DNA from: Zantedeschia hybrid cultivar
Lineage: Eukaryota; Streptophyta; Magnoliopsida; Alismatales; Araceae
NCBI GenBank assembly: GCA_030544215.1
Contig: JARZZO010000011.1
Coordinates: 9,534,001-9,598,000 of the forward strand
Direction of reading: 5' to 3'
DNA length: 64,000 nucleotides
Shown here: piece after piece, positions 20,038-33,905 of the stretch
How positions within the stretch are numbered: position 1 is the first letter of the stretch
How the letters are laid out: every line of letters begins with the position of its first letter
The notes under the pieces: generated by a model
Databases searched by the model: none
What the model was told of the DNA's origin: nothing
What the model saw: the letters and a program-made list of their open reading frames with translations, nothing else
Made by a program: the position numbers and the translations under genes

Positions 20038-21640
20038 CATTGACTACTAATCCTTGGTTCCCACTCAATTGGAAGGAAGGAAAGAAACAAAGGAGGGTTC
20101 CCGGAAAGGAGTGGGAGATGATGAGTGGACCATCGAATTGAAAAGAATAGAAATTCTCTACATCTAAGTTTGGATTGAACTCAGTCAGTAAAAAAAATGG
20201 AAAGATTTCAAAAAACTTCTCATGTAATATTTTTTTCATTCATGAGAAGATGTTTATATGAAAGATTCCGTCCTTCCCTCTCTGTACTGACTGAGTTCAG
20301 TCTAAATCCATATTAAGAGGACCTGCATTCAATTGAAAAGTAGTGGAACTGTGCATGAAAGCTACTGATCTAATTATAGAATCATTCTCATTTAGATGGG
20401 TCATCAAGAAATCTTCATCCTAACTTTCTTAGATCACTACAAGAAATAAGAGTACTAGGGACAGAGAACGAGTGACGGCTTGAGAAGTCATCCCAATAAA
20501 TATCAATTGAGACGGCTATTGGTGAACATCTCTTATAATACCTTAAAAGAGACCGTTCTTAACAGCTCTGTCACAAATAGCATCTCATATTTTTAAGAAA
20601 AATAATAGAATCCTTTTGTACCCTTGATGTTAATAGTTTAAATTATGTATAGCAAATATGTTGGACTAACTGATGATAAGTCGGGCCAGCCAAGTCTATA
20701 GAAAAATTTGATCTAATTCTGAGTTTATTATTTTTAAACAGTACTGATGGAGCTTGCCGAAGAAGAAAGAGATATTCTTGTTAAGGGGTCATCTGGTGTG
20801 CCGTAAAAATATCATAAAATTTCACAAAAATAATATTTTTCATATGTTTAAACAACCATAAATTATTTTATGATGTTTTTCTTATGTTTTAAATGTCTCA
20901 TAAATTATTAAGATTCAAAATGTCATTGTCCCATGTCACATCGTTTATTTCAATTTTTAACGCAGAACTATCAAAAATTGAAAGCGAGGGTCTCGAAATC
21001 GGTGATTTTAGAACCATATACATTCTAAGGAGCCGTTTAACACATCCGCCTTACTATCTAAAAAATCCTAAATATTTTACTTTCATATTCCCATCATAAA
21101 GAAAGGTCTACTTCGGAGTCATTTGGTGTGCCACAAAATATTACAAAATATCAAACCATAAATCAATATTTTTCTAATTGCTCTACACTAATTGTTCTAC
21201 AATATGTTACTGATGCAAATTGCTATATTTCATAACTGGTTGACTTATATAACACTTTTTCAGTCGATTTTGATTGACAAAAGCATTCTAAATAAAGATC
21301 AGAGTTTTAAAATCAGTGATATATGTTGAAGGGCTTATTCGTAATCCTCACAATTGTACATTTATTTGAAAAATCCCTTTTTAGAAGTCTTTCCTAAAAA
21401 GTTGAAGGACTTGGTCCTAATTTTCGGGGGCTTCCCAACTACTATGTGATACACTGGGTTATAAACAAATAACAAGAATAGAGATGAGATTAATCCTTAT
21501 ATATGATATATTGTAGAGGATAATTTCTATAAATCCGTAAAAACATAAAAACCTTTTGAGCAAATAACCCCCTAAGTGATCTTTTGTCAGCAGAAAAATC
21601 TCCTATAGAATGAGTATATGCAAGAAAATCCCTATAGAAT
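20038..21640. other. AT-rich intergenic sequence
   Basis: No gene recognised. Contains the CACTA-type end at 20435 and two direct copies of a GTCATYTGGTGTGCC motif (about 20787 and 21118). Confidence 0.4.
20435..20600 (+). mobile_element. Left end of a CACTA-type DNA transposon
   Basis: CACTACAAGAAATAAGAG is the characteristic CACTA terminus, followed by subterminal GAGACGGCT/GAGACCGTT-like motifs. The matching right end (TTTCTTGTAGTG) was not found in the window, so it is a fragment. Confidence 0.6.
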
Positions 21641-23052
21641 CTTATTACAGTGAAGCCCACCATCTGATTGACAAAATAAGATTTATTTTAGAATAAGAAT
21701 GTTTAGGAGTTTTTTTATTTATATGTATACTATAAGAATTTTTTTTGTATATACAAGCTTCTTTAACCGTTATTTACTAAAAGCCGAAATATAAAAGACA
21801 AAAACTGAGATCACCATGCAAAAGGATCAAAAGGATTGGCTTTCATAGAAGTCTAGGGGTGTCAAGTGGGCTGGCTAGCCTGTGGCCCAGCCCAACTTAG
21901 CCCATATTAAAGGAAATCTGGTCCAAATTATATAAATTGGGTTGGGCTAAATTTAGATTGACATTAGTTAAATCTGGACTAAGTTGGTTGAAAACAGGAT
22001 GCCCAATTTAATTTATTGACTTTTATAATAATTCATACAAAAAATAAATCCTTCTAAACTATTTATAAATAAGACCAGTCCAACTTAACCCACTCATTAT
22101 TGAATTTGGGCTGAGTTTGGGTTAAACTTGGTTTGAACTAAAATTGTGTTGGACTATTTTGAATTTAAATTAGACCCAAATTATCACGTAACCCAGTTCA
22201 ACCCGCCCAATTTACATTCCTACGGAAGTTTGAATATATAAACATAGAATAGAGAAAAAACAATTGTGCTGTGTCAAGAGTAGGATTCGAACCCATTCTG
22301 ATTGACAAATAAGATTTATTTTAGAATAAGAATGTTTAGGAGTTTTTTTATTTATATGTATAATATAAGAAAACAAAATTATACAAGATTCTTTTAACGT
22401 TATTTACTAAAAACACAAATATAAAAGACAAAATCCGAGATCACCATGCAAAAGGACCAGAAGGATTGGCTTTTATATGTATACTATAAGAAAATTTTTT
22501 GGATATACAAGCTTCTTTGAGCGTTATTTACTAAGAACCCAAATATAAAAGACAAAAACTGAGATCATCATCCAAAAGAACCAGAAGGATTGGCCTTTAT
22601 ACGTATACTATAAGAAATTTTTTTGTATATACAAGCTTCTTTGACCGTTATCTACTAAAAACCCAAACGTAAAAGACAAAAACTGAGATCCCCATGCAAA
22701 AAGGCCAGACAGATTGGCTTTTATAGAAGTCTGAATAAACAGGAAAAAAAAGGCTGTGAGTGGGATTTGAATATACAAGCTTCTTTGACCGTTATCTACT
22801 AAAAACCCAAACGTAAAAGACAAAAACTGAGATCCCCATGCAAAAAGGCCAGACAGATTGGCTTTTATAGAAGTCTGAATAAACAGGAAAAAAAAGGCTG
22901 TGAGTGGGATTTGAATATACAAGCTTCTTTGACCGTTATCTACTAAAAACCCAAACGTAAAAGACAAAAACTGAGATCCCCATGCAAAAAGGCCAGACAG
23001 ATTGGCTTTTATAGAAGTCTGAATAAACAGGAAAAAAAAGGCTGTGTCAAGA

Positions 23053-23058
<6 letters not shown>
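21640..23058. repeat. Tandem and dispersed duplications of the tRNA-Leu 3' flank
   Basis: Three 144-bp units begin (ATATACAAGC) at 22627, 22771 and 22915. Each ends in GGCTGTGAGTGGGATTTGAA, which matches the 3' end and T-arm of the tRNA with a short deletion. The last unit runs into the intact tRNA. Older, diverged copies lie at about 21640-21855 and 22223-22600; one again ends in tRNA 3' sequence (TGTCAAGAGTAGGATTCGAA near 22277). Confidence 0.9.
21854..22222. mobile_element. hAT-like MITE A
   Basis: Ends TAGGGGTGTCAA and TTTACATTCCTA (inverted, imperfect). Flanks TAGAAGTC/CGGAAGTT agree at five of eight bases. It interrupts a copy of the tRNA-flank repeat (TAGAAGTC then TGAATA elsewhere). 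The body iterates GGGCTGG/CCCAACTT-type words on both strands. Confidence 0.65.
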
Positions 23059-23084
<26 letters not shown>

Positions 23085-23125
23085 TACCTGAAACTGGCGC
23101 CTTAGACCAACTCGGCCATCTTGAC
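23045..23125 (-). tRNA. tRNA-Leu(CAG)
   Basis: 81 nt. Acceptor stem GTCAAGA/TCTTGAC with discriminator A, D-arm with GAGTTGGTCTAAGGC, anticodon stem CCAGT/ACTGG, loop TTCAGGT giving anticodon CAG (23090-23088), a long variable arm as expected for class II tRNA, T-arm GTGGG TTCAAAT CCCAC. No intron. All stems pair, so it appears functional. Confidence 0.95.
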
Positions 23126-23309
23126 GGTTTGAATAAGTATGAAACTCAAAATATTTATTTATTAAATTTTAATTGCTTTCTTCCGCTTTTACAAATTTCA
23201 GCTCATTTTTTTTTGACGAAAAGATACTAATTAAAGTTGCTAGTACTGAATACTTCTACTCAATATCTTATAAGTTGGAAAAAAGTGAAGTTGTTGAAGA
23301 AGTTTTGAC

Positions 23310-23924
23310 TAGGGCTGCAATTTTGGGTAGGTCAACTCGAATTTGAACGAGTCAACCCGATGATTACGTTAGGTGGAACCTAATTAAGTTAGGGTTGAGT
23401 TGGGTTAAGGTTGGGAGTTCTTTCAACTCGACCTTATATGGGTTGAGTTGGGTTGATGTTAGGCCAAACCGACTTAACTCGAACCCGATGTTAATATATA
23501 TAAATGATAACGTAGATAATTAGAATATACTTCATTTAATTTTATATCATTGAATACAAATATAATTTATAATATAAATAAGGATGTTCTCAAATAATAA
23601 CCATGTAACCATGTGTCTGTTTTCTTTTTTATTATTTTGTTAAAGTAGATACGTAAATTTACTCATACCTTTATACATAAAATTTTAGTAGTAAGAAAGA
23701 AAAGTTAAAAATATAGAGCATTAAGAATATAATCTGACTCAACCCGACCCAATTTGATGAAGCTTGGGTTACATGGGTTGTATTGAGTTGGGGCATTGTA
23801 AGACGGGTTGAGTTAGAGTTGAGGAGGTTGAGTTGGATGGTGGGTTGGGTTGGATTAAAGTTGAGGGGTCTTTGACATGGATTAGATTAGGGTTGATCCT
23901 AACCCGACCCAAGTTGCCGTCCTA
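23310..23924. mobile_element. hAT-like MITE B
   Basis: 615 bp. Ends TAGGGCTGCAA and TTGCCGTCCTA; perfect 8-bp target duplication GTTTTGAC at 23302-23309 and 23925-23932. The flanking arms are built of GGGTTGAGTTGG and AACCCGACCC words. No coding capacity. Confidence 0.88.
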
Positions 23925-23932
23925 GTTTTGAC

Positions 23933-26231
23933 TAATATAAATTGTTCAAAATCAATTATAATCACTTTGGCTCAATATATTCCATGGTAAAGGCGACCTG
24001 AAAAGTCACTTCCAACTAATAAGCATCCATGCACCATCAATATCGGTTGCTTGTGATCGGAGCTGATTCATTCGAATACATGATTCGGGAGAATTTTGTG
24101 GGCTCAAAGTTAGCGAAAGAAGTGGATCCATGAACATATCTCGACCAACAAATAAACATATTATTTTGAATTTGGGAATAGTATACATACCTCCTCTATA
24201 TATCTCTTTTCAGTATTTTTATTTTCTTTTTAAATATGGGGACGAGTTAATTAAGTCAACACTGCTCATCTCATCTCTGTATAAAGTACATTTTATATCA
24301 ATGATTATTTCTAAATTATAATTTATTAATATTTTATTTTTAGATATTTATAATTCTACTTTGACAATATTTTGTATTTTTTTTGTAATTATTCATCACT
24401 TTATTTTCTGTATTTATAAAATGAATTTAATACAGCTAAGCCTATATAGCACGATATGTTTCCGCTGTCGTATGTTTTATTTTAGAAAAGTTTTTTTTGC
24501 ATATAACCCATCCTTAAAGGTGAATTGGCAAAAAAATCATTCTTGAAAACATATTTGCATAGATATCATTACTTTAGCGAAATGGAACAAAAATGCCAAA
24601 ATAATGGTATTTTTGTAGTATTACTTTTAACAAAAGTATTGCAAAAATGCCATCATTTTGATATTTTTGCAACATTTCTTTAAAAATAATGATATGTATG
24701 CTAATACATTTCCAAAAACGATTTTCTTACCAATTCACTTTGTATGATATTCATCTTGACCGATACTTACGACTATTATTGGTACAAACTACAATATTTC
24801 TACGAAAACTTTCCTTTGCATATCTTATCTTCATACATCTCAAAAGAGAACGTATATAACAAATAACATTGTTAACTTCCAACATATTTATATGCGTACA
24901 ACTTTTGCTTTTCTGCATATGTACCAAGGACGTAAAAGGCATCAGCACAATAGCACATATAATAATGTGCGAGATTTAATTGAGAACTAAATAGAGTATG
25001 TAGAAAAGGATTTCTGATTATAAAATAAAAACAGTGCCATATACTCAAAAAACAAGCATAATAGACATATTATGACCAAGTTAATTATATATGAAAACTG
25101 CAGCAATATAGTTTTCTTACTGATCATAATAAATTATGTATTATTATTACTAGTAGAGAGAAGGGATAATCAATTAAGAAATAGGTTCTTTGATCCGTGT
25201 CTAAATAAAGAGGATAAGCTTAATATGTTCTTATATATCCCGAAATTTATGTTTGCATCCTTCCTATAAGCATCAATATGGATTTGCATCCCTATTCTAT
25301 TATGATCTCAAGGTCATACGGTAAAAAACTAGATACAAGATCTATGAAAAAAAGAAGAGAGGAGAGAGAGAGATTGATTTCGCATACAGCTGGTACCCTT
25401 CCCAAACCCCACAGAACTAAAAACTAGAAGAGCGCTGCTAGGGTGACGGGAATTTTTTCCCACTCACATATAGCAATTAATGTAAAATTCAAAAGAAAAG
25501 TCAATCCATGCAGCCACATAAGATGGATAAAAAAAGTGGAAAATAAATCTCGTCCTCCAAATATTTTTTTTAAAAAAGTGATTCAATGAACTCGATCGCA
25601 CCATACGGTCTAACACCACAATGACTCTTTTCATTTATCTTCTTCCGTAAAAAATAAAATAAGTAAAATAAAAAAAATCCCTTCACTGTGGCGCTAGCGA
25701 GCCCACTGAATCGGGCCTCTTTCCCTAATTAGAAAGATTGTGACACACCGGACTACTATAGACCTTGTACCTCCTCAATCCATCATGTTGGAAAAATTAG
25801 ACCGATCTTCTGATTAGGAGAATGGAATCAAGTCAAGAGGAGAAAAGTTCGTTGACTATGAAATTCCAACACACCGTTTTTAGATTTTTGAGAATGGATA
25901 AACAGAAGAATAACCTGTTTAACTATGGAGAAAAGGTTGATCAATTGTCAGTGTTCATGACTTGCCTGCCAACTGTTTGAAATTAACTAATGTCACAGAA
26001 ATTAAGTTACAAGACTTCAATCCCATTCATATGCCCAAAGAGCACGTAGAAGGTTTTTACCAAACTTCTTCTCAATCTGTTAGTTTCAATTTTAACTAAG
26101 CCTTGCTATGAGAAATGTACAGTAAATCCATGTAATTACGCACACGTATTATCACACGGATGTGGCCTGGTCGCTTGTGCTACTGTGCTCCAACGGCAGA
26201 AGACGTTGCACTGCTCTTCATTTAGTCAAGT
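23933..26231. other. AT-rich intergenic sequence downstream of the NAC gene
   Basis: No gene or clear element recognised. Should include the NAC 3' UTR near its right end. Confidence 0.4.
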
Positions 26232-28801
26232 TTAGCACTTGTCTGTGGAGTAAGCCATGGTGGGCATGAGCATCTCACTGGGGCAGGTTGTAGAGTCCCA
26301 TGTTATGAGGTTGGGCCTCCATGCATCTGAAAAGTTTGGTGATAGGCTGAAGGGAAAGGTGACTGCTCTCACAGTTCCCCAGTGATTGTTGTTTGCTAAT
26401 GAAGCATTTGTGTTCTCTCTCATACTCATCTCTTCCTCCCCCCTCCCCAAATGGCCATTCATTGCCAATGGTAAGTCAGCGGCACTGGTGAAGATGTGCT
26501 GCTTCTGTTGGTGTCCAAAGTCTATGCCTGCAGATGCCTTCCCGACCTCCCCAAGCAAAACGGGTGGCATGTTCAGGAGCAGGGAGGCAACGTCAACAGT
26601 ACACTTCGAGGGCATTGCTGTTTCAGCTGGGGAGAACATGAAGCCACTGGGGATCTCTGCATTTGAGACTGGAACACTGGATGGCTTAATGTTTGCCATA
26701 TTGATCGGTTTGTGTGAGGCAAAGTCCACAGGGGGGAAGCCAAGGTGTTTGTCAGTTTGCTGCTGCTGCTGCAAGATGCTGTCCCCACCAAAATGGATTG
26801 CTGATCCAGTCTCAGTTGTACACGAATCATTCTCAGAAACAAAGTGGGTGCACTGTAAGCTTTCTGGTGATGGAGACACCCAAGAATGAGATAATGCCCG
26901 CCTTGCCATGGAGTTGATTTTTTTGAAGATCCTACAGATGGCCCAAGAATCCTGAAAATGGAGTAACAAAGACTGTCATTCTCTGAAACTGAAAATGCAA
27001 CTGACAACCTACACCAAAGTGAGGATGAATGCCTAGCTACTACATACATTGGCAGGGATGTTCTTGTCTATGTGGCTTTTGGGCAGTGCAGAGTCTGTGA
27101 GGGATGGCAGCCTGAACTCATGCATCATCCAGTCAGTCTTGACACCCTTGGCAGCTCTTCCCTTGTAGAAGACTAGGGACTTCTTCAGGCCTATGCACTT
27201 GGTCCCCTCCGAGGAGTAGATCGGCCGGTCGGTCCCGGTGGCTTTCCAGAAGCCAGCGCCGGTGACTCGGTTGGGTCTAGCACTGTTTCTGTACTTCCTG
27301 TCCCTCGGGCAGTAGAAGTACCACTCCTTCTCCCCAGTCGTCGCCAGATCTTCTCATGCAAAAAGAACAAGCAGTACATATTGTCATGCTCAAGGGGATA
27401 GGATGGAGCAAACAGTCAAGTTTCTGAGGAAGAACTGGTACATACAAATCAAGAGCATAAGAAACAGATACATTGTTTCCATATATATAATCATGATATC
27501 ATCGAATGTTAGAAGTATCAAGCATGCAGAACAACGAACACCCTTGGAGAGGTGCCAAAGCAAACATGAGGAACAGATTTCCACAAGAGATCAGAAAGAT
27601 TTATAAGGTTTCTGTACATTGAAAGGCCCACAAGAGAGAGGGAAAAGGATAAGCAGATTTCCAAGCTCTTCGAAAAATGAGATTCCTATATTCTGATGGT
27701 ATCATGTAGAACTGCACTTTTGTCATGCAAAACTATTCTCTTATCTAGGTTAAACCCTATATATTCTAGATAGGTTGCAGTGAAAGTCTTTAAAGATACT
27801 ATAAAGGTTCGGGATATTAACTCTGTGATGGAGTCCCATGCATATTTATATTGTTGGCCTAGAGTACTATTGCCACTTCATGCATCATACAAACTTTTGA
27901 GGTGGGCCAATACGTATGGCCGTAAGCAGTGCACTTTAACATTACTGGATTTTGGACCACAAAAAAAAAAAAGAACAACATTATATGATAGTTTCTGCTG
28001 ATGGCATCTTCGGTAGAGGACAAAAAGACGAGGAAGAGATGACGTGGAACTGCTACAAGCTGCTGATGTTTAAAGACAAGTAGCTAAGAAGAAGAGATCT
28101 GAACTAAGCTTCAGACTCCAAAGGCCAGGACAAAAAGAAAGGGATAAATAGAATACCAGGTTTGCCAACCGGAAATCAGTGAGCAACAATGAAAGGAGGA
28201 AAAATAAAAGAAGAAGAAGGTATATATTTTTTTTAAGACTTGAGATCTTCTACCCTCCCTGTGGACTATAGAGCCTCAGTAGAGAGGGGGGGAAGGGATA
28301 AAATGCTAAAAGCAGGGAACCGTAAAGGAGTCGGACTCTTTTTTTTAACTGCCAAAAACTTCTGCTCGAATTTATCATTTTTATTTTCTTCAGGAGATGG
28401 TGAAGCATTCAAGAAGGTCTAGCATGAAAGATAAAACTGTTATGTCTCATGCATGGTAAAAAGAAAATGATGAACACATGAAAGTCAAAGTCTAAGGACT
28501 AAAAAAGACAAAAAATAAGAGAAGGAACTAGTTTTGCTAGAAGTACAGTTAGATGTCAAACAAAGTATGTAAGTAGCTTACTTGGAAGATCCCACGGATC
28601 AAATTTGTAGATATCAAGCTGCCTGATGAGCTCTATGGAGAGAGGCTTCTGCTGAACCTTCTTCTTCAAGTAGAACCCTACAAGTTCTTCATCAGTCGGA
28701 TGAAACCGGAAACCAGGCAAGATCACTTCATCTGCCTTGTCCATGGCATCATTCCTCTCATCCATGGCTCCTCTCTCTCCCATATCTTTTCTCTTGTTCA
28801 A
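26232..28801 (-). CDS. FEZ: NAC-domain transcription factor, FEZ-like
   Basis: Nuclear DNA-binding regulator. Arabidopsis FEZ (NAC009) promotes formative divisions in root-cap stem cells. Exons: 28801-28582, 27349-27048 and 26951-26232; introns 1232 and 96 bp, all GT/AG; 413 residues, close to FEZ. NAC subdomain A LPGFRFHPTDEEL is at 28-40; then YKFDPWDLP (end of exon 1), EKEWYFYCPRDRKYRN at 80-95, WKATGTDR at 108-115 and DWMMHEFRL. Exon 3 opens DSWAICRIFKK and continues RRALSHSWVS, a block I recognise from FEZ rather than from other NACs. Exon 3 is otherwise a divergent activation region with Gln at 235-239. Met1 (28801) is the longest option; Met7 is also possible. The exon-2 acceptor is a GAGAAG tandem site. 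Orthology to FEZ is by recalled motifs only. Confidence 0.9.
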
Positions 28802-31800
28802 AACCCAACCGATCTAAGGAATCAGGATATATAGTAGCTAGGAAAGAAGGTGGAAGAGAACAAGACAGAAGAGGGGTGTAATGAGACTTTCTTGTCTCCA
28901 AGTACTCAAAGCTAACTTGACGACACACAAATGCCTCTACCTCTAAGTTTTGTACCTATAATGAAGAATTCTGGAACAAAACAGCCTATGGTAAAAACCC
29001 TAGCACATCATGAGCTGTGCTCAGAGTCAACTGAAACCATAAAAGCATACAGCTAGGAAAACTGCAAAGGGCTCCTTAATGGAAAATCCCAATCACAACT
29101 TCCTTCAAACCAAAGACAAGGAATAACGCTGTGTCAGTGGTTCCTTTAAATCTAAACAAGAACTTCAAACAAGAAAAATATGTCACGACCAGTCAAAGAA
29201 CTAAGCTCATGATTTGGAGACTCAACTCCAGCAAGAAATATATAGCACGAAGCTTGTTACCAGAACCTTAAGCACACCTAGACGCAAACCCCCCAGCTAA
29301 ACTTTTTTCAGAGAGGAAGCTTCACGAGAGAACCTTATGGACCTCTATCTTCCACAAGCTCACCTCACTGTGTCAATGGTGTCGCACCTCAGGAGGGCTT
29401 TCCCTTCTAAAACCTCAGTTGATCTTAAGGTTTGATGTGAAAGCTCCCAATGGCCAAGAGGGGAAGCTCAAGAGCAGCTCTTATAAAGGCTAAACCCGCG
29501 TTTTGCAAGGAGCCAAAGTCAGAAAAAGTTCAACTCAATGGGATTATTAAGTACTTGCCACCTTCTTGAAAAACCCATCTAGAGGTAAGGTTCAAATCAG
29601 AAGAAGAAGAAGAAAGGAATGATCTCAAGGAGACTGCAAGTGCAGCACTACATGGGGATTTTCATATCTCTTTCCTTTCACACTGAACAGTATTGAAACC
29701 CCGTGTGTGCCGGCCACATTGAAACAAGGCAATGCCTAGCCTCCTAGGCCAATATATTTTTTATAACCCTGTCTTGAATTCTATATATGCATGGGAACTT
29801 GGCAACTATTAAACTCAATAGAAAAATGTATACATTTCAAATAGACCTGATCAATCCCAAAGATTCTCACTGCAAATTCCTCTGAGATCTCTTCCTCTAT
29901 TTCAGATGGGTATGAGGTTGCCCATGATCCGAAGACCTCATACCTTGTCAAATTCCTGTATCCTTCTATTCCTTATTCCCTTTCACATACATGACCATGT
30001 GCCTCTGAGTGGATAAATTTTGGGATCTCAGGCAAGGAAGAGAAATGAGAAGAGAAACAAAAGTGGTGGGTCCACAGCTGCTACTAAGGTTTGTTTAAAA
30101 TAAAAGTTAGAAAGTGTAAAATCATGAAACGTTCCCCAGTATAAACAATAGTAAAGAAGAGGAGATCCTCTCAATATACATTTGGACTGAAGTTTGATAA
30201 TACTGAGAATGGGAGGGAGACTAAATATTGTAAAAATCTCTCATATGATATCCAAAGTTAACAAATATCTAGATCTTTCCCTTCTCAGTACTGCTGGACT
30301 CTAGTTCAAACGTATACTGAGAAGATCTCTTCTCATAGTGAAGTGTCTATTTCTCTCCGTCTCCCTCTGTAGCCGTGGCCATGATGACCAGTTTGCCCCT
30401 GCTCCCCTGCCAACTCATGACGACCTACTAAGGTCTCGACAGTCATTGCATGTATTTTCTTTAGAGACATTAAACTCCAACCGGTTTCAGTAGATTAGGC
30501 AGGGCCGGGGAAGTGATGTTTACTCTTGGCAGTTTGCATTTCCCACACCGTCGCGTGCAACATACAACAAGGACAGCCTTGGTGCATTTTCTGTTCTGCC
30601 CCTGTATAAATGGTGACTGTTTTGCCTCCGGATACGGAGCTTTATTTTCGGATTAATTTAGGGTATATTAATCTGCAAGAATTGTGTATTAACGGGTGAA
30701 TGGGCACATATTTGTCGACTTCAAAAAAGACCAGCTACAGGAGATACCCAATCTATTACAAACCTAATGTGGCTGAGCATTTGGATGGGGATTATTGCAA
30801 GGCTTTCTTCACGTACGGCCTATTGGATAAAGGTTTCAAAGGGAAAACAAAGAACATGGCCTAAGCTACTTCCCCATTAAAAGAAAATCAAAATAGACCC
30901 ATAGAAGAGAAATTACAAAATCATTGCAATATTCAAGTGATACAAAGTCTCACTTACCGGACTGCAAGCGGACAGCTATTTGATGGGATTTGATTAGACG
31001 GCTGCAACAACAAGTGTTTTTTCTTTTCTTTTAGGGTGAAGACAATCTTAAGGAAGTCATCCATATCGGTCGATCAAAGATCATAAGGATAAAAAATAAA
31101 TAAATAAATCATTTTATTTTTTGTTTTTAAAAAGTTCTTTAACCATCCATTAACCGGATAACATGTACAAATGATTTCCTTAGGATTGCTTCCAACCCAT
31201 TAGATTTTTTAAAAAAAATGTTACTTACCCTACAGTTGTCCTATTGAGACCTACTTACTCAGTGCAACAGTGCAGCCAGCAAAACTCAGTGATAGTATAG
31301 ATCATAAGATGTCGAGAAACACAATCTACAGTGGCAAATGTCAAGGTGATCATTTCGATTTTCGAGTGACTTAACACAAGACTGACGCAATTTTCTGAGC
31401 CTGGTCATGGCATGGATCAGTTGATCCCCTAATCTTCCTTGTGCCACGTGAGTTAAGGTACATGAGCAGCACAAGGACCCTTCTCCAAAGCCTACACTTA
31501 AAGCATTGGCCCTATTTCTGACTTATTTTTTGGGGGCGAAAGTACTAACTCCCATGCCCAAGAGAATGCTGTAACCATGTCTGCCAAGAAGAGAACAAGA
31601 GAAGAAACTTCTAATAAATGGGAGGGAGCCGAGTCAAATCCCCCTTGTTGGGGTTCCCCAACCCCAGCGAGACTCCCCAAATAGCTCACTCGTTTTGAAC
31701 CACTATTGTCTGCTCCTTGACCTTGGGTTTGTGCTTGCACACACACACACACCCCACACGCACGCCCACACGGACTTCCCTCCCCAAGAACACCCACCCA

Positions 31801-32652
31801 AGCGTGCAACCTAAGTCTTTTCTTTTAAAAAAACTAAAGGGTCAAACCCTTCAAACTTAAGCTTCCTCTCCTTTAGTCCTCCTCTTCTCCCTTCATACTT
31901 CCCCATTATGCGCCCACCAAAGCCCACCTCAAAGATTTCATGTTCCCAACGTAATTAAGAAGCCAAGCATTTAATCTTGCTCGGCACCCGTTGATTAACT
32001 TATCATTACATAATTACCAAGTGTACTTGGGAATCATTTTGTATGTGACACAGAGATTGTGTGTTCTTTCCTCTTCTTTTGTTTCATGTTCATATATAGC
32101 TGGCAAATTTATAATTTCCCCAGAACTCAAGAAAATAGCTACATTTACATTGGTCGACAAGATTTTAACCTAAGCGGCCGATTGGGTTCGGACTTTAGCT
32201 TCTTTTGTTTAACACTTTGTTTCGTCTTATTAGTCAAGTATTATGCATCCACTTCAGAGGTTCACGTGTCACGATACAATACACGTGCCTATTGTACCAA
32301 GCACCAACATGCATTTTCATGTTTTCAGCAGTAAACTGAACATTGATTATACCTTAGTCTCAATTACTTGTATAATTTATATATTAATTAGTTATCTCCA
32401 AGAGGACGCCAATTAATGACTTGACGCACTAATGCTTTAAATTCACTCAAACGTACCATCTTGTGGTGTGTACTTTTTTTGGTCTAAGAGCTTTCATGGT
32501 TTACTCTCAGAGTTCCTTCCATTCATGTAACATGTAAACAGGATTAGTCTCTTATAATCCACATATCCTAATGTCTTTGATGCTTACAGTTCAAAGCATT
32601 GGTAGAGTGCCTGCCAAGACCGAATTGTGGTCTCCTAAGACTATTTGGCAAA
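28802..32652. other. Intergenic region upstream of the NAC gene
   Basis: Probable NAC 5' UTR and promoter on the right of the gene (a minus-strand CATATATAGAA near 29790 is a possible TATA box). No gene, RNA or element ends recognised from 30 to 32.6 kb, apart from an (AC) run at 31738-31760. Confidence 0.4.
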
Positions 32653-33905
32653 AGAAACAAAGGAAAATTGGCCAGAGGTCCTGTCACAGTGCTGCACTTA
32701 TTTCCCAATCTCCGATAACAAATGGAGTCGTGGCAGGTCGCTGCTTTTTCAAGGGATTTATTTTACAGTCCCTCCACCCGCGTTAACGCCACTTTCGCCG
32801 TTCCCACCATCCGAAAATCCAACTTTGTGCTTCCTTTTTTCCCTCCACCCTGTCTACGGCCAACGTGTCCCACCCCTTTCAGTCACTGACCCTGAAGTCC
32901 AGTGCCGCCGTGTTCGTTTGACAAAAGTGGAAGTTAAGGTTTTTCAATCCGTGAGATCTTTGGCTTTTACTCTGTTATGTGGTTGGCTATCGGTGATTTG
33001 GTGTCATATTTGAGAAGGTAGGTTTGGATTCAAATCTTATTATATCCTCTTAGCGGATGCATTTAATAGGATTTTTCAAGAGTTAATTATACCAGTGCGA
33101 AAACGTTTTGATTTATGTGAAATATTACTTTATTTAGTCTTGGTATAGTGTTTGATCCCTTCAACCATTAGTAAAATCATTATTTTTTCATTGTCAAATG
33201 GTATTGGTTATACGTTATCGACAATAAGTGTTCAGTGAAAATTGTGATTCCCATTATTAAGAATATCTACGATCCCTACTCGTTGTGCATTTGATGATGA
33301 TTCGTTTGTGTTCTATGTTAGAAGAGACACATGAGTATATGAAATTAAGAAAGAAATATTTCGTCGATATAATATATGAAGAAGGTAGTGGTCGTTTAAG
33401 TATTTCCTTTTGTAACGGTTGAACACTAGTGTTCTATTAGTGAATAAAGATGTGGAGATAATGAACAACTTGCATATCCGCCACAGTTCCCTTTATGTGA
33501 TTATGTAAATGGATTGCAAGGAATGATACGTTTTTTACACAATTTGCATAATGTATTGTGCATTTTTTTTAATTTTGATTTCTTTGCATGTATTGAGCAT
33601 ATGTTTCATTTCATTGTAGGTTTATTATCAGAAGGCCATCTACTTACTGCCCTCAATGAGTCGAGGAGTAAGATAAGATAGACACATTTGAGTGTTCGTT
33701 TATGTTATCCATATGTAATTCTGTCTGGCAAGATCTGCGGGAATAGAGTTTTTTAGAAGACTAGTTTAGATTGAACAATGCATTTAGATTTATGTAATAT
33801 TGATGTGCTAGGCTGTGCTTATCTAAATAATGTAGACTTTGAAATGGTAAACTTTGATCTCTACATGTCTCTGTAATGGTAAACTTTGTTGTGTATAATG
33901 CCTAC

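Noticed and set aside
22608..23069. 153-codon minus-strand ORF with a threefold 48-residue repeat
   Set aside because: It is the 144-bp tandem repeat read in frame; it is hydrophobic by chance and has no start context or homologue.
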